Shown here: piece after piece, positions 57,250 to 64,000 of the stretch
Layout: the number at the start of each line of letters is the position of its first letter
How positions within the stretch are numbered: the stretch's first letter is position 1
From: Streptomyces malaysiense
Lineage (GTDB): Bacteria > Actinomycetota > Actinomycetes > Streptomycetales > Streptomycetaceae
Direction: 5' to 3'
DNA: 64,000 nt
Assembly: GCF_000980885.2 (NCBI RefSeq)
Contig: NZ_LBDA02000039.1
Span: forward strand, 1-64,000
Program-made: the position numbers and the translations under genes
Notes under the pieces: generated by a model
What the model was told of the DNA's origin: nothing
The model's input: the letters and a program-made list of their open reading frames with translations, nothing else
The model's database searches: none

Positions 57250-58565
57250 CGGGTCCGCGCACCGAGCGGGGCAGGCTGCTGCTGGTCCTCGCCCTCGCCG
57301 CCGCGGTGACCGCGTTCACCGCGACCGTGCCGCTGCTGCGCGGCTTCTTCGACCTGCGCGTCTACTACGGCACCGTGCACACCTGGGTGCACCACGGCGG
57401 CCTCATCTACGACTACCGGGTACCGGGCACGCGGTACGGCTTCACCTATCCGCCGTTCGCCGCGGTCCTCATGCTGCCCCTGGCCCTGCTGGACCGCACC
57501 TCGGCGATCGCCGCCTCCCTGGTGGTGAACGCGGCGGCCCTCGGCGTCGTCCTGCGCGTCCTGGCCGGCGACCGCTGGCGGCGGCACGGCTGGTACCGCT
57601 GGTCGCTGGCCCTGTGCGCGCTCGCGCTGTTCGAACCCCTGCGGGACACCTTCAGCTTCGGCCAGGTCAATGTCGTACTCCTGGCCCTCGTCCTCACCGA
57701 CGCCTGGCTGCTGGCGAGCGGCCGGGGCCGCTGGGCAGGCGCCGGGATCGGGCTCGCGGCGGCCGTCAAGCTGACTCCGGGCCTGTTCATCGGGACGCTG
57801 CTGCTCGCGGGGCGCCGCCGGGCCGCCGCGCGCGCGACCGCCGTCGCCGCCGCCGTGACCGCGCTCGCCGCCCTGGTGGATCCCGCCGCGTCCCGGTTCT
57901 ACTGGACCCGGGCGCTGTGGGACACCGGCCGGGTGGGCCGCCTGGACTACGTCTCCAACCAGTCGCTCCAGGGCGTGCTGGCCCGGCTCGGTGCGAGCGG
58001 CCGCCCGCTGTGGGCGCTCGCGGTGCTGGCGACCCTGTGCGTCTGGGCGTGGCGGACCCGCCGGGCGGCGCGGTCCCGCGACTGGACCGCCGCCTTCGCC
58101 CTCACCGGGACGGCGGCCTGCCTGGTCAGCCCGATCACCTGGGTGCATCACCTGGTGTGGCTGCTGCCCTCCTTCGCGGTCCTCGTACGCGCCGGGCACC
58201 GGCGCGTCGCGGGCGCGCTTCACGCGGTGCTGTGCACCAGCGTGGTCTGGCTGTGGTCCGACGACGCCTCGGGCCTCGGCGGCTTCCTCGGCGGCAACCT
58301 CTACACCTGGATCGCCCTGGGCCTGCTGCTCGGTCTGCCGACCGGTCAGCCGCGCGCCGCCCTGTCCCTGCCCCGGGCCCTGCCCCTGGCGCGCAGCGCG
58401 AGCGCCATCGCGGCCGCGCCCAGCCCGGCGAGTCCCGCCCCGACGGCGGTGCCCGACCAGCCGTCGTCCGGCGTCCCGGACGTGGCCGCGGCCACGGGTG
58501 CGGCCGACGCGCTCGGCCGGGGCTTGGGGCGCAGCCCGTCCAGCGAGCCCACCGGATCCACCTGA
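57246..58565 (+). CDS. GT87-type alpha-1,2-mannosyltransferase
   Basis: This protein of up to 439 aa has about ten membrane helices of the GT87/PimE type. It contains FFDLRVYYGTVHTWVHHGGL (an acidic D in the first loop), YDYRVPGTRYGFTYPPFAAV (Y-P-P-F) and FSFGQVNVVLLALVL (G-Q-x-N), all family marks. VSPITWVHHLVWLLPSF is the conserved late motif. It would add mannose from a polyprenol donor. The start GTG overlaps the stop of the MptB-like gene. Its last 73 codons are antisense to the carboxypeptidase gene and low complexity, so the natural C-terminus has probably been extended by loss of a stop. Confidence 0.9.
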   Translation: MTGPRTERGRLLLVLALAAAVTAFTATVPLLRGFFDLRVYYGTVHTWVHHGGLIYDYRVPGTRYGFTYPPFAAVLMLPLALLDRTSAIAASLVVNAAALGVVLRVLAGDRWRRHGWYRWSLALCALALFEPLRDTFSFGQVNVVLLALVLTDAWLLASGRGRWAGAGIGLAAAVKLTPGLFIGTLLLAGRRRAAARATAVAAAVTALAALVDPAASRFYWTRALWDTGRVGRLDYVSNQSLQGVLARLGASGRPLWALAVLATLCVWAWRTRRAARSRDWTAAFALTGTAACLVSPITWVHHLVWLLPSFAVLVRAGHRRVAGALHAVLCTSVVWLWSDDASGLGGFLGGNLYTWIALGLLLGLPTGQPRAALSLPRALPLARSASAIAAAPSPASPAPTAVPDQPSSGVPDVAAATGAADALGRGLGRSPSSEPTGST

Positions 58566-59566
58566 CCGTCCGCCGCGAAGCCCCAGTCGAGCAGTTCGCG
58601 CGCCTCCTCGTACACCTCGAAGCCATTGCCGGCCTGAGGGTTCATCACGGTCACCTCCAGGGTGCGCCCGCCCCGCCGGGCGGCGGCCACGAGGGTGTTG
58701 CCCGCGTTGGTGGTGTATCCGTTCTTGACGCCGATCAGGCCCGGGTAGGGCGCCACTCCGTCGGCGCCGGTGAGCAGCCGGTTGGTGTTCTCGATGGCGT
58801 ACGGCGCGCCGTCACCGGGGAACTCGGCCTGCGCGGTGGAGCAGTACTCGGCGAAGTCGGGGTTGCGCAGGCCCTCGCGGCCGAAGACGGCCAGGTCGTA
58901 GGCGGAGGACACCTGGCCGGGGGTGTCGTAGCCGTCCGGGGACAGCACCCGGGTGTCCAGGGCGCCCAGGGCACGGGCATTGGTCTGCATTCGCTCGGCG
59001 GTGGTCTTCCAGCCGCCGTTCAGCGAGGCGAGCACGTGCACCGCGTCGTTTCCGGAGCTGAGGAAGACCCCCCGCCACAGGTCCGCCACCCGGTAGCTGT
59101 GACCCTCCTCGACCCCGACCAGGCTGCTGCCCTCGGCGACGTCGGCCAACTCCTGGTAGCGCACGGTGTGCTGCATCCCGCTGGGCAGTTTCGGCAGCAC
59201 GGTGAGGGCGAACAGGGTCTTCAGCGTGCTGGCCGGCGGCAGCGCCCGGTGCGCCTCGCTGGCGGCCAGCACCTGCCCGCTGCCCGTGTCGGCGACCAGC
59301 CAGGACAGGGCGGAGAGGTCCGGCAGGTCGGGGGCGCCCCGGCGCGGGCGCACCTGCACGCCGGAGCGGTAGAGCAGGGCTGGGGCCGGGACGGCCGCCC
59401 GGGGCGCGGGGGGCGCGGGTTCGCCGTCGCGGGGCAGCGCGCCGCTTCGGTGCCGGGCGGCGGCGGCCGGTGCGGCGCCGGTCAGGGCCGGGGAGAACGC
59501 CAGCAGGCCCGCCACGCACAGGGAACAGACGGGTACGACAGCCCGATATTTGAATCTGGTGATCAT
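58346..59566 (-). CDS. D-alanyl-D-alanine carboxypeptidase (peptidase S11)
   Basis: This 406-aa cell-wall enzyme has a signal peptide (about residues 1-37), a Pro/Ala linker and the penicillin-binding domain. The active-site Ser is in LPPASTLKTLFAL (S-x-x-K, near 113), the second motif is SSGNDAV (S-G-N, near 175), and the third is GVKNGYTTNAG, where KTG is replaced by KNG. A C-terminal helix and an Arg-rich tail anchor it in the membrane. It trims the last D-Ala from peptidoglycan stems. ATG 59566 lies inside a perfect 14-bp palindrome. Its last 220 bp overlap the convergent GT87 gene. Confidence 0.92.
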   Translation of the reverse strand: MITRFKYRAVVPVCSLCVAGLLAFSPALTGAAPAAAARHRSGALPRDGEPAPPAPRAAVPAPALLYRSGVQVRPRRGAPDLPDLSALSWLVADTGSGQVLAASEAHRALPPASTLKTLFALTVLPKLPSGMQHTVRYQELADVAEGSSLVGVEEGHSYRVADLWRGVFLSSGNDAVHVLASLNGGWKTTAERMQTNARALGALDTRVLSPDGYDTPGQVSSAYDLAVFGREGLRNPDFAEYCSTAQAEFPGDGAPYAIENTNRLLTGADGVAPYPGLIGVKNGYTTNAGNTLVAAARRGGRTLEVTVMNPQAGNGFEVYEEARELLDWGFAADGQVDPVGSLDGLRPKPRPSASAAPVAAATSGTPDDGWSGTAVGAGLAGLGAAAMALALRARGRARGRDRAARG

Positions 59567-59573
59567 ATGATCA
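59560..59573. promoter_or_regulatory. TGATCATATGATCA palindrome around the carboxypeptidase start codon
   Basis: Perfect 14-bp palindrome, AT-rich against its surroundings, that contains the ATG (59566-59564). Protein binding here would block transcription or an RNA hairpin could mask the start. No clear ribosome site is present. Confidence 0.5.
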
Positions 59574-59670
59574 ACGTACGAACGGGAGTGGTGTGCGCGC
59601 GTCGGCCGCGCCGTCCGGCCCAACGGAGCAACCCGGATGCCAGCGGAGCAACCCGGTTGCCGTACCCGGG

Positions 59671-60819
59671 TCAGGCCGCGGGCAGCGTCGGCAGGACCTG
59701 CCGCAGAAAGGCCGCGTTGCCGGGGGTGCGCCGCATCCGCTCCAGCAGGGTCTCCAGGCCCGCCGGGGAGCCCTCGCGCGGGCGCAGGGCGCGGCGCAGC
59801 CGGTGCACGGCGCCCAACTCGGCCGGGGTGAGCAGCAGTTCCTCGCGCCTGGTGCCGGAACCGTCGAGGTCCACGGCGGGGAAGACGCGCCGCCCGGCCA
59901 GTTCCCGGTCCAGCCGCAGCTCCATGTTGCCCGTGCTCTTCAGCTCCTCGAAGAAGTAGCCGTCGGCACGCGACCCCGTGTCCACCAGGGCGGTGGCCAG
60001 GACGGTGAGCGAGCCGCCCTCCTCGGCCTCGCGGGCGGCGCCGAAGAACCGCTTGGGGCCCAGCAGCGCGCCCGCGTCGACGCCGCCGCTGAGAGTGCGG
60101 CCGCCCGCGCCGGAGGCGTTGTTGTGCGCCCGGCACAGCCGGGTCAGCGAGTCCAGCAGCACGACGACGTCCTCGCCGGCCTCGACCAGCCGCTTGGCCC
60201 GTTCGACGACGAGTTCGGCGAGGGCGATGTGCTCCTTGGCGGCGCGGTCGAAGGTCGAGGCGTACACCTCGCCCCGCACCGTGCGGCGCATCTCGGTGAC
60301 CTCCTCGGGGCGCTCGTCCAGCAGCAGCACCATCAGCCGGCACTCGGGGTGGTTCCCGGCGACGGCCGCGGCCAGCTGTCGCAGCAGCACCGTCTTGCCG
60401 CTCTTCGGCGGGGCAACGAGGAGCCCGCGCTGGCCCTTGCCGACCGGTGTGAACAGATCGGCGACCCGGCCGGCCGGCCCGGCGTCCGGGTGTTCCAGAC
60501 GCAGGCGCCGGCGAGGGTGCAGCGGTGTGAGGTCGCGGAAGTGCCGGCGGGCGGCGGGGTCGCCGGGCGCGCGGCCCTCGACCCGGGTGACCTCGGTCAG
60601 CGTGCGCCGCGCGCCCGTGGCGCCCTCGACGAGGTCGCCCTTGCGCAGCCCGTACCCGCGGATCAGTGCGGCCGGCACCTGCGGGTCGGCGGGGGTGGGG
60701 AGGAGACCGGCGGGCCGCAGGTGCCCCTTCCCGTGCCCGTCGATGTCGAGCACGCCGGTGACGAGCGGGGCGAGCGGGGCCTGGAGCCCGGCCGGGGGAT
60801 GTTCGGCTGTGGTGGTCAT
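59671..60819 (-). CDS. Short Rho-type transcription termination factor paralogue
   Basis: This 382-aa RNA-dependent ATPase keeps the Rho motor: P-loop PPKSGKTVLLRQLAAAV (near 135), LLLDERPEEVTEMRRTV, STFDRAAKEHIALAELVVER, Walker B VVVLLDSLTRLCRAHN, RTLSGGVDAGALLGPKRFFG and GTGNMEL-like STGNMELRLDREL with SGTRREEL. It lacks the N-terminal Rho_N helices and the long Arg/Asp insertion of the main actinobacterial Rho. In the cold-shock-type domain the usual GFGFLR RNP1 motif is GKGHLR, so both RNA-stacking phenylalanines are gone. It is preceded by a strong promoter and a C-rich leader. It is probably a second Rho with changed RNA preference. Confidence 0.92.
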   Translation of the reverse strand: MTTTAEHPPAGLQAPLAPLVTGVLDIDGHGKGHLRPAGLLPTPADPQVPAALIRGYGLRKGDLVEGATGARRTLTEVTRVEGRAPGDPAARRHFRDLTPLHPRRRLRLEHPDAGPAGRVADLFTPVGKGQRGLLVAPPKSGKTVLLRQLAAAVAGNHPECRLMVLLLDERPEEVTEMRRTVRGEVYASTFDRAAKEHIALAELVVERAKRLVEAGEDVVVLLDSLTRLCRAHNNASGAGGRTLSGGVDAGALLGPKRFFGAAREAEEGGSLTVLATALVDTGSRADGYFFEELKSTGNMELRLDRELAGRRVFPAVDLDGSGTRREELLLTPAELGAVHRLRRALRPREGSPAGLETLLERMRRTPGNAAFLRQVLPTLPAA

Positions 60820-60840
60820 GGAGGGGTGTCCTTTCGCGGA

Positions 60841-60870
60841 CGAAGAGCGGGGAAGAGCGGGGGAGGGAGG
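60841..60870 (-). promoter_or_regulatory. C-rich, G-poor (rut-like) tract in the rho leader
   Basis: The minus strand has 30 bases with 19 C, 8 T, 3 G and no A, ending 22 bases before the rho start codon. Such C-over-G tracts are where Rho loads on RNA. The leader from the promoter at 61068 is about 240 nt. No gene is seen in 60820-61172. Confidence 0.5.
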
Positions 60871-61067
60871 AACGGCCGCGAACGGGAGGCGGATACGACC
60901 TGCCTCCGGGCGGCGGGGAACACGCCCCGGACACGACGGCGCGAGCCATGGTCACGAGGTGGTGCGGAGAAGAAGCCCGGGGCCGTGGAAACGGTTCGGC
61001 CGGGGGGGCTGGAGAGAAGACGGCGGCATCGGTGCCGGTACGAGGGGCACGCACATGCGCTGTTCGC

Positions 61068-61095
61068 ACTATACCGGTGCGCTCGGTGTCGTCAA
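61068..61095 (-). promoter_or_regulatory. Promoter of the rho paralogue
   Basis: On the minus strand, TTGACG (61095-61090), a 16-base spacer and TATAGT (61073-61068) make one of the best vegetative-type promoters in the window. Transcription would start near 61061. Confidence 0.65.
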
Positions 61096-61172
61096 CAGAC
61101 CGGTGCGCGGGGTTGGTCCCGGGGGACGGACCGGCGGGAGGGGCGGCCCCGGTGCGAGCCGCCCCCGGAGCG

Positions 61173-61568
61173 TCAGGAACGCGCCTGCGCCTCCTCGGCG
61201 ATCTGTTCGAACCGCGCTCCCATTGCCTCGGCGAGGGCGTGCGCGCCCGACAGCGGACGGACCATGACCATCAGTTCGTCGATCAGCCCCTGCGCGTCGA
61301 CGTGCAGGAAGTCGCAGCCGGTCAGCTCGCGCCCGCCCACCCGCGCGGTGAAGACCAGAGCGTGGTCGGGGGAGTCCGGGGCGCCGAGCTCGCGGACGTA
61401 GCGGAAGTCCTCGAAGACCTGGGAGACCGCGCGCAGGATCGCGGCGGTGACGGCCTTGCCCGTATACGGTTTGAAGACGACGGGACTGGTGAAGACGACG
61501 TCCTCGGCCAGCAGCGCCTCCACGGCGTCCAGGTCCCCGGCCTCGACTGCCGAACGGAACGCGTGCAT
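61173..61568 (-). CDS. NTF2-like (SnoaL-type) protein
   Basis: This 131-aa alpha+beta barrel protein has an N-terminal helix FRSAVEAGDLDAVEALLAED, strand VVFTSPVVFKPYTG, helix AVTAAILRAVSQVFEDFRYV and strands DHALVFTARVGGRELTGCDF, LHVDAQGLIDELMVMVRPLS. The order matches the SnoaL/NTF2-like family, which includes cyclases, hydrolases and binding proteins; no catalytic set is obvious. AGGGGTG lies eight bases before ATG 61568. It is divergent from the methyltransferase gene with 44 bp between, so both may share control. Confidence 0.85.
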   Translation of the reverse strand: MHAFRSAVEAGDLDAVEALLAEDVVFTSPVVFKPYTGKAVTAAILRAVSQVFEDFRYVRELGAPDSPDHALVFTARVGGRELTGCDFLHVDAQGLIDELMVMVRPLSGAHALAEAMGARFEQIAEEAQARS

Positions 61569-61612
61569 CGGATCACCCCTGTAGGTTGGGTCGGTGCGGA
61601 TGAGACTGATCA

Positions 61613-62386
61613 ATGGGTACGAGAGCTGACGGGCTGACGGACATGTTCGGACCCGAGGGCCCCTCGCTGCGCGAACTCGCCGTCCAGGCGCTGTCGTCCG
61701 TCGAGCACGGATACGACCTGCTCGCGCCGAAGTTCGACCGCACGCCGTTCCGCACCTCCGGCCGGGTGCTCGACGCCGTGGCGCGGGCGCTCGCCCCGCT
61801 GGGACCGTTCGACGACGGGCTCGACCTGTGCTGCGGGACCGGCGCCGGCGTGCGGGTGCTCGCCGGGTTGTGCCGCCGCGCCGCCGTGGGTGTCGACTTC
61901 AGCGCCGGGATGCTGGACGTCGCCCGGCACCAGGTCCGCGCCGCGGACGGGCCCGCGATCGGCTGGGTGCGCGGCGACGCACGGGCGCTGCCGTTCACCG
62001 CCGCCTTCGACCTCGTCGTCAGCTTCGGGGCGTTCGGCCACTTCCTGCCGCGTGAGCTGCCGGGGCTGTTCGCCCGGGTCCACTCGGTGCTGCGGCCCGG
62101 CGGCCGCTTCGCCTTCCCGCTGCCGGCGCCGGCCCCCGCGAGCGACCCCCTGTTCTGGACGCTGCTCGGCTTCGACGCCGTGATGCGGGTGCGCAACGCC
62201 CTGTGGTGGCCGCGGTTCGTCATGTACTACCGGACGTTCCGACTGGGCACGGTGTCGGCGGAGTTGGCGCGTGCCGGGTTCACGACCGAGCTGCGCGCCC
62301 TGCCCGAGTTCGGCCGGCGCGCGGACGGCAGCCCCCGGGTCCGGCTGGTGGTGGCCACCAAGCCGACGACGCAGCAAGGGAGTTGA
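61613..62386 (+). CDS. Class I SAM-dependent methyltransferase
   Basis: This 257-aa enzyme has the Rossmann methyltransferase motifs: DDGLDLCCGTGAGVRVLAGL (motif I, D-x-C-C-G-T-G, near 68), AVGVDFSAGMLDVARHQV (motif II), WVRGDARALPFTAAFDLVVS (motif III/IV) and VHSVLRPGGRFAFPLPAP. The overall layout resembles lipid or small-molecule methyltransferases; the acceptor is unknown. TAGGTT at 61582-61587 is a possible -10. It is divergent from the NTF2-like gene and ends 14 bp from the convergent serine hydrolase. Confidence 0.9.
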   Translation: MGTRADGLTDMFGPEGPSLRELAVQALSSVEHGYDLLAPKFDRTPFRTSGRVLDAVARALAPLGPFDDGLDLCCGTGAGVRVLAGLCRRAAVGVDFSAGMLDVARHQVRAADGPAIGWVRGDARALPFTAAFDLVVSFGAFGHFLPRELPGLFARVHSVLRPGGRFAFPLPAPAPASDPLFWTLLGFDAVMRVRNALWWPRFVMYYRTFRLGTVSAELARAGFTTELRALPEFGRRADGSPRVRLVVATKPTTQQGS

Positions 62387-62400
62387 ACCCGGTCCGCCGA

Positions 62401-63600
62401 TCACAGGGCGCTGTACAGGGCGTCGATCAGGGCCATCTTCCGGGGGTCGTCCATGATGTGCGGGCCCATCCGGTTCATGACGTAGCCCAGCGACACCCCC
62501 GCCTCCGGATCGGCGAGCCCGCACGAACCGCCGAACCCGTCATGGCCGAACGCCCGCGGATTCGGCCCGTACGCCCCCCGCGGTCCACTGAGCCACAGGC
62601 CGAGCCCCGCCTCGCTCGCGCCGCCGAGGCCCGCCCCGAGGACCAGGTCGACACAGCCGCCCTGCCCCTCGCGCACCCGCTCCGCAGCCCCGGGCGTGAG
62701 GATCCGCCGTCCGCCGAAGGAGCCGCGCCCGGCGAGGACGCCGTACAGCGCCGCGACCGCCCGCGCGGTGCCGTGCCCGTTGGCCGCCGGGATCTCCGCC
62801 GCCCGCCACGCTGGTGTGTTCGCCTGGGCCGTGCCGATCGCCGGGTTGGCCATCGCCGCGAGCGTGAGCCGGTCCAGGCGCCCGAACGCGGATGAGCGTT
62901 CCTCTTCCCGGGAGGCCGGGGTGCGCGTCAGCTCGGCGGCCCGCCCGTACTCCCCGGCCGGCAGGCCCACGCTGAAGTCGATGCCGAGCGGCCCGGTCAC
63001 CTCCCGCTTCAGGAAGGCCCCCGGCTTCAGCCCGCTGATCCGCCGTACCACCTCGCCGACCAGGAAGCCGTACGTCAGCGCGTGGTACCCGGAGCGGGTG
63101 CCCGGCTCCCACCAGGGCTCCGTGGCCGCGAGCCGCGCGGTGGTCAGCTCCCAGTCGTACAGGTCCTGGAGGCTGTGCGGTTCGCGCAGTCCGCTCAGCC
63201 CGGCGCGGTGCGACAGCAGATGCCGTACCAGCACCTTCTCCTTGCCGGCCGCCGCGAACTCGGGCCAGTACCGGGCCACCGGCGCGTCCAGGTCGAGCAG
63301 CCCCCGGTCGGCCAGCAGATGCGCGCACAGCGCCACCGGACCCTTGGTGGTCGACCACACGTTCACCAGCGTGTCCCGCCCCCAGGCCCGGGTGCGGTCC
63401 CCGTCCGCCCAGCCGCCCCACAGGTCCACCACGGTCTCCCCGCCGAGGGTGACCGCCACCGCCGCGCCGAGTTCGCGCCGGGTGCGGAAGTTCTCCTCGA
63501 ACGCCTCGCGCACGGCACCGAACCGGGGATCGCAGAAGCCGTGGATCCCGGCCGCCCGGGGATCCGGCGGGGTCTGCTGGGCTTCGTGCGTGGCTGACAT
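62401..63600 (-). CDS. Serine hydrolase of the beta-lactamase/EstB family
   Basis: This 399-aa protein of the class C beta-lactamase-like fold has the nucleophile in VNVWSTTKGPVALCAHLLAD (S-x-x-K, near residue 85), a Tyr motif in TRSGYHALTYGFLVGEVVRR, and a late FGHDGFGGSCGLAD in the place of the KTG-type motif. WGGWADGDRTRAWGRDTL is typical of EstB-like esterases. No signal peptide is present, so it is probably a cytosolic esterase. GGAGGG lies three bases before ATG 63600. A perfect CCGACCGGTCGG palindrome lies 65 bp upstream. Confidence 0.92.
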   Translation of the reverse strand: MSATHEAQQTPPDPRAAGIHGFCDPRFGAVREAFEENFRTRRELGAAVAVTLGGETVVDLWGGWADGDRTRAWGRDTLVNVWSTTKGPVALCAHLLADRGLLDLDAPVARYWPEFAAAGKEKVLVRHLLSHRAGLSGLREPHSLQDLYDWELTTARLAATEPWWEPGTRSGYHALTYGFLVGEVVRRISGLKPGAFLKREVTGPLGIDFSVGLPAGEYGRAAELTRTPASREEERSSAFGRLDRLTLAAMANPAIGTAQANTPAWRAAEIPAANGHGTARAVAALYGVLAGRGSFGGRRILTPGAAERVREGQGGCVDLVLGAGLGGASEAGLGLWLSGPRGAYGPNPRAFGHDGFGGSCGLADPEAGVSLGYVMNRMGPHIMDDPRKMALIDALYSAL

Positions 63601-63664
63601 GGGCCCTCCGTGGTCGCGGGAATGCCCGGTCCGTGCCGGTCCCGGACCGCTCCCCCCGAACATA

Positions 63665-63676
63665 CCGACCGGTCGG
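63665..63676. promoter_or_regulatory. CCGACCGGTCGG palindrome, TetR-type operator candidate
   Basis: Perfect 12-bp palindrome, with flanking TA, in the gap upstream of the serine hydrolase gene. This is a common form of TetR-family operator in Streptomyces. No TetR gene is adjacent within the window. Confidence 0.4.
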
Positions 63677-63702
63677 GCTCCGAGGAAGAGGTGATCTCAG
63701 GC

Positions 63703-63834
63703 TCACGACGGCAGCCGGCGCGTCTTCACCGTGTCGTGGAAGGGGCCGCCGCCCTCGTGGTCGTCGAACTCGTACACCTCGATCGTCTTGTCCGGGTGCG
63801 CCCAGCGGTCGTGGCCCGGGACGCGGTTGTTCAC
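63703..63834 (-). CDS. Possible 43-aa protein coupled to the Rv1733c-like gene
   Basis: GTG 63834 overlaps the stop of the upstream gene (GTGA). The product contains RVPGHDRWAHPDKTIEVYEF and DDHEGGGPFHDTVKTRRLPS, a balanced, acidic sequence unlike random high-GC translation. The ribosome site is poor (GAGG two bases before), so translation would depend on coupling. I do not recognise the family. Confidence 0.5.
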   Translation of the reverse strand: MNNRVPGHDRWAHPDKTIEVYEFDDHEGGGPFHDTVKTRRLPS

Positions 63835-64000
63835 GCCCTCGGCTGGGTCCATCTCGGCCCCGTGCGGGCCCACGCCCGCTCCCACTCGGCGAGCCGGTGG
63901 CGCAGCGCGATCCGCCGCACGACGGCGCAGCCGAGGAACACCACGCCACCGGCGCAGGCCGCCGCGCACACCCCGACGGTCACCGCGTGCTGCAGGACCG
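63831..64000 (-). CDS. Rv1733c-like membrane protein, C-terminal part (cut by the window edge)
   Basis: The minus-strand frame entering from the right edge reads VTVGVCAAACAGGVVFLGCA (a membrane helix), VVRRIALRHRLAEWERAWAR and TGPRWTQPRA to TGA 63833-63831. This matches the end of the Rv1733c-like protein at 7024-7626 (helix, then RR...WERAW-R/A-GP-W). The N-terminal helix and outer domain lie beyond the window. It is a second paralogue, with a small coupled ORF after it. Confidence 0.7.
   Translation of the reverse strand, partial: VLQHAVTVGVCAAACAGGVVFLGCAVVRRIALRHRLAEWERAWARTGPRWTQPRA

Noticed and set aside
59671..60819. The Rho paralogue as a bicyclomycin-resistance determinant
   Set aside because: The residues around the drug pocket that can be read (LDERPEEVTEM, LLDSLTRL, GPKRFFG) look largely conserved, so the sequence does not support resistance. 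A drug assay would be needed.
1..64000. tRNA genes, CRISPR arrays, insertion sequences or phage integrases
   Set aside because: No transposase or integrase motif, no regularly spaced direct repeats and no tRNA-like cloverleaf were noticed. Only a covariance and profile search could exclude small cases.
9443..64000. A single biosynthetic gene cluster as the main theme
   Set aside because: No PKS, NRPS, terpene cyclase or RiPP modification core is present. The glycosyltransferases, methyltransferase and NTF2-like protein are scattered and individually common.

Overview
The window is a piece of a high-GC actinomycete chromosome, almost certainly Streptomyces. Third codon positions are almost always G or C. 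Many genes have GTG starts, and several have a TANNNT-like -10 box only 6-7 nt before the start codon (leaderless transcription). The gene families are typical of the genus: SpoIIE-type phosphatases, universal stress protein, Rv1733c-like and DUF6643 proteins, HpnB-type glycosyltransferase, MptB/GT87 mannosyltransferases, MmyB-type XRE/SDR remnants and a dre-like site before a chitinase. No tRNA, rRNA, CRISPR array, prophage or insertion sequence was seen. The layout is a stress-rich, partly accessory part of the chromosome rather than one biosynthetic cluster.

Region by region. 1-4.4 kb: a PLP-dependent cysteine synthase-like gene, the scar of a deleted divergent XRE/SDR pair, an SRPBCC protein, a DeoR regulator and a decayed membrane-protein gene. 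4.4-10.7 kb: a beta-helix/AAA+ fusion, an Rv1733c-like protein, a MOSC protein, DUF6643 and a TerD-family protein. 10.7-16.5 kb: HpnB-like glycosyltransferase, Asp/Glu racemase, a membrane protein, apolipoprotein N-acyltransferase, a Nudix hydrolase, an SDR tail fragment and a PNPOx-like flavoprotein. 16.6-21.4 kb: a PAS-PAS-PP2C-HATPase regulator, tandem UspA, an HPF-like protein and an orphan CoxM-like FAD subunit; these fit a stress or dormancy theme. 21.4-24.3 kb: a VOC/MarR pair with twin operators, an AraC regulator and an alpha/beta hydrolase. 24.3-31 kb: a second SpoIIE phosphatase, an FUSC membrane protein and a secreted GH18 chitinase. 31.2-40.2 kb: an ECF sigma factor fused to an extracytoplasmic CAP domain, a TetR/MMPL efflux pair, MsrA, a giant LuxR (LAL) regulator and a 65-aa protein. 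40.2-48.7 kb: K+ channel, SHOCT and DUF7144 membrane proteins, a wrecked ankyrin gene, an NAD kinase, a small acidic repeat protein, an NCS1 permease, SseB, a channel-like protein and a VOC/MarR pair. 49.1-51.2 kb: a tightly overlapped crcB-DUF190-crcB set and undecaprenyl-diphosphatase. 51.3-55.7 kb: FadR regulator, asparaginase, aspartate ammonia-lyase and glutaminase. 55.8-64 kb: two polyprenol-dependent mannosyltransferases, a D,D-carboxypeptidase, a short Rho paralogue, an NTF2 protein, a methyltransferase, a beta-lactamase-fold esterase and a partial second Rv1733c-like gene.

How the parts fit. The clearest functional unit is the FadR-controlled ammonia-releasing set: asparagine to aspartate, aspartate to fumarate, and glutamine to glutamate. 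The fluoride-channel set, MsrA, Usp, HPF-like and TerD proteins fit general stress defence. The mannosyltransferases, UppP, the carboxypeptidase and Lnt act on the cell envelope. The most unusual items are the Rho paralogue, which lacks the aromatic RNA-binding residues and has a C-rich leader, and the single-chain sigma factor/zinc-finger/TM/CAP protein. At least four decayed loci (about 1.4-1.8, 3.5-4.3, 15.9-16.1 and 42.3-43.0 kb) show local genome erosion.
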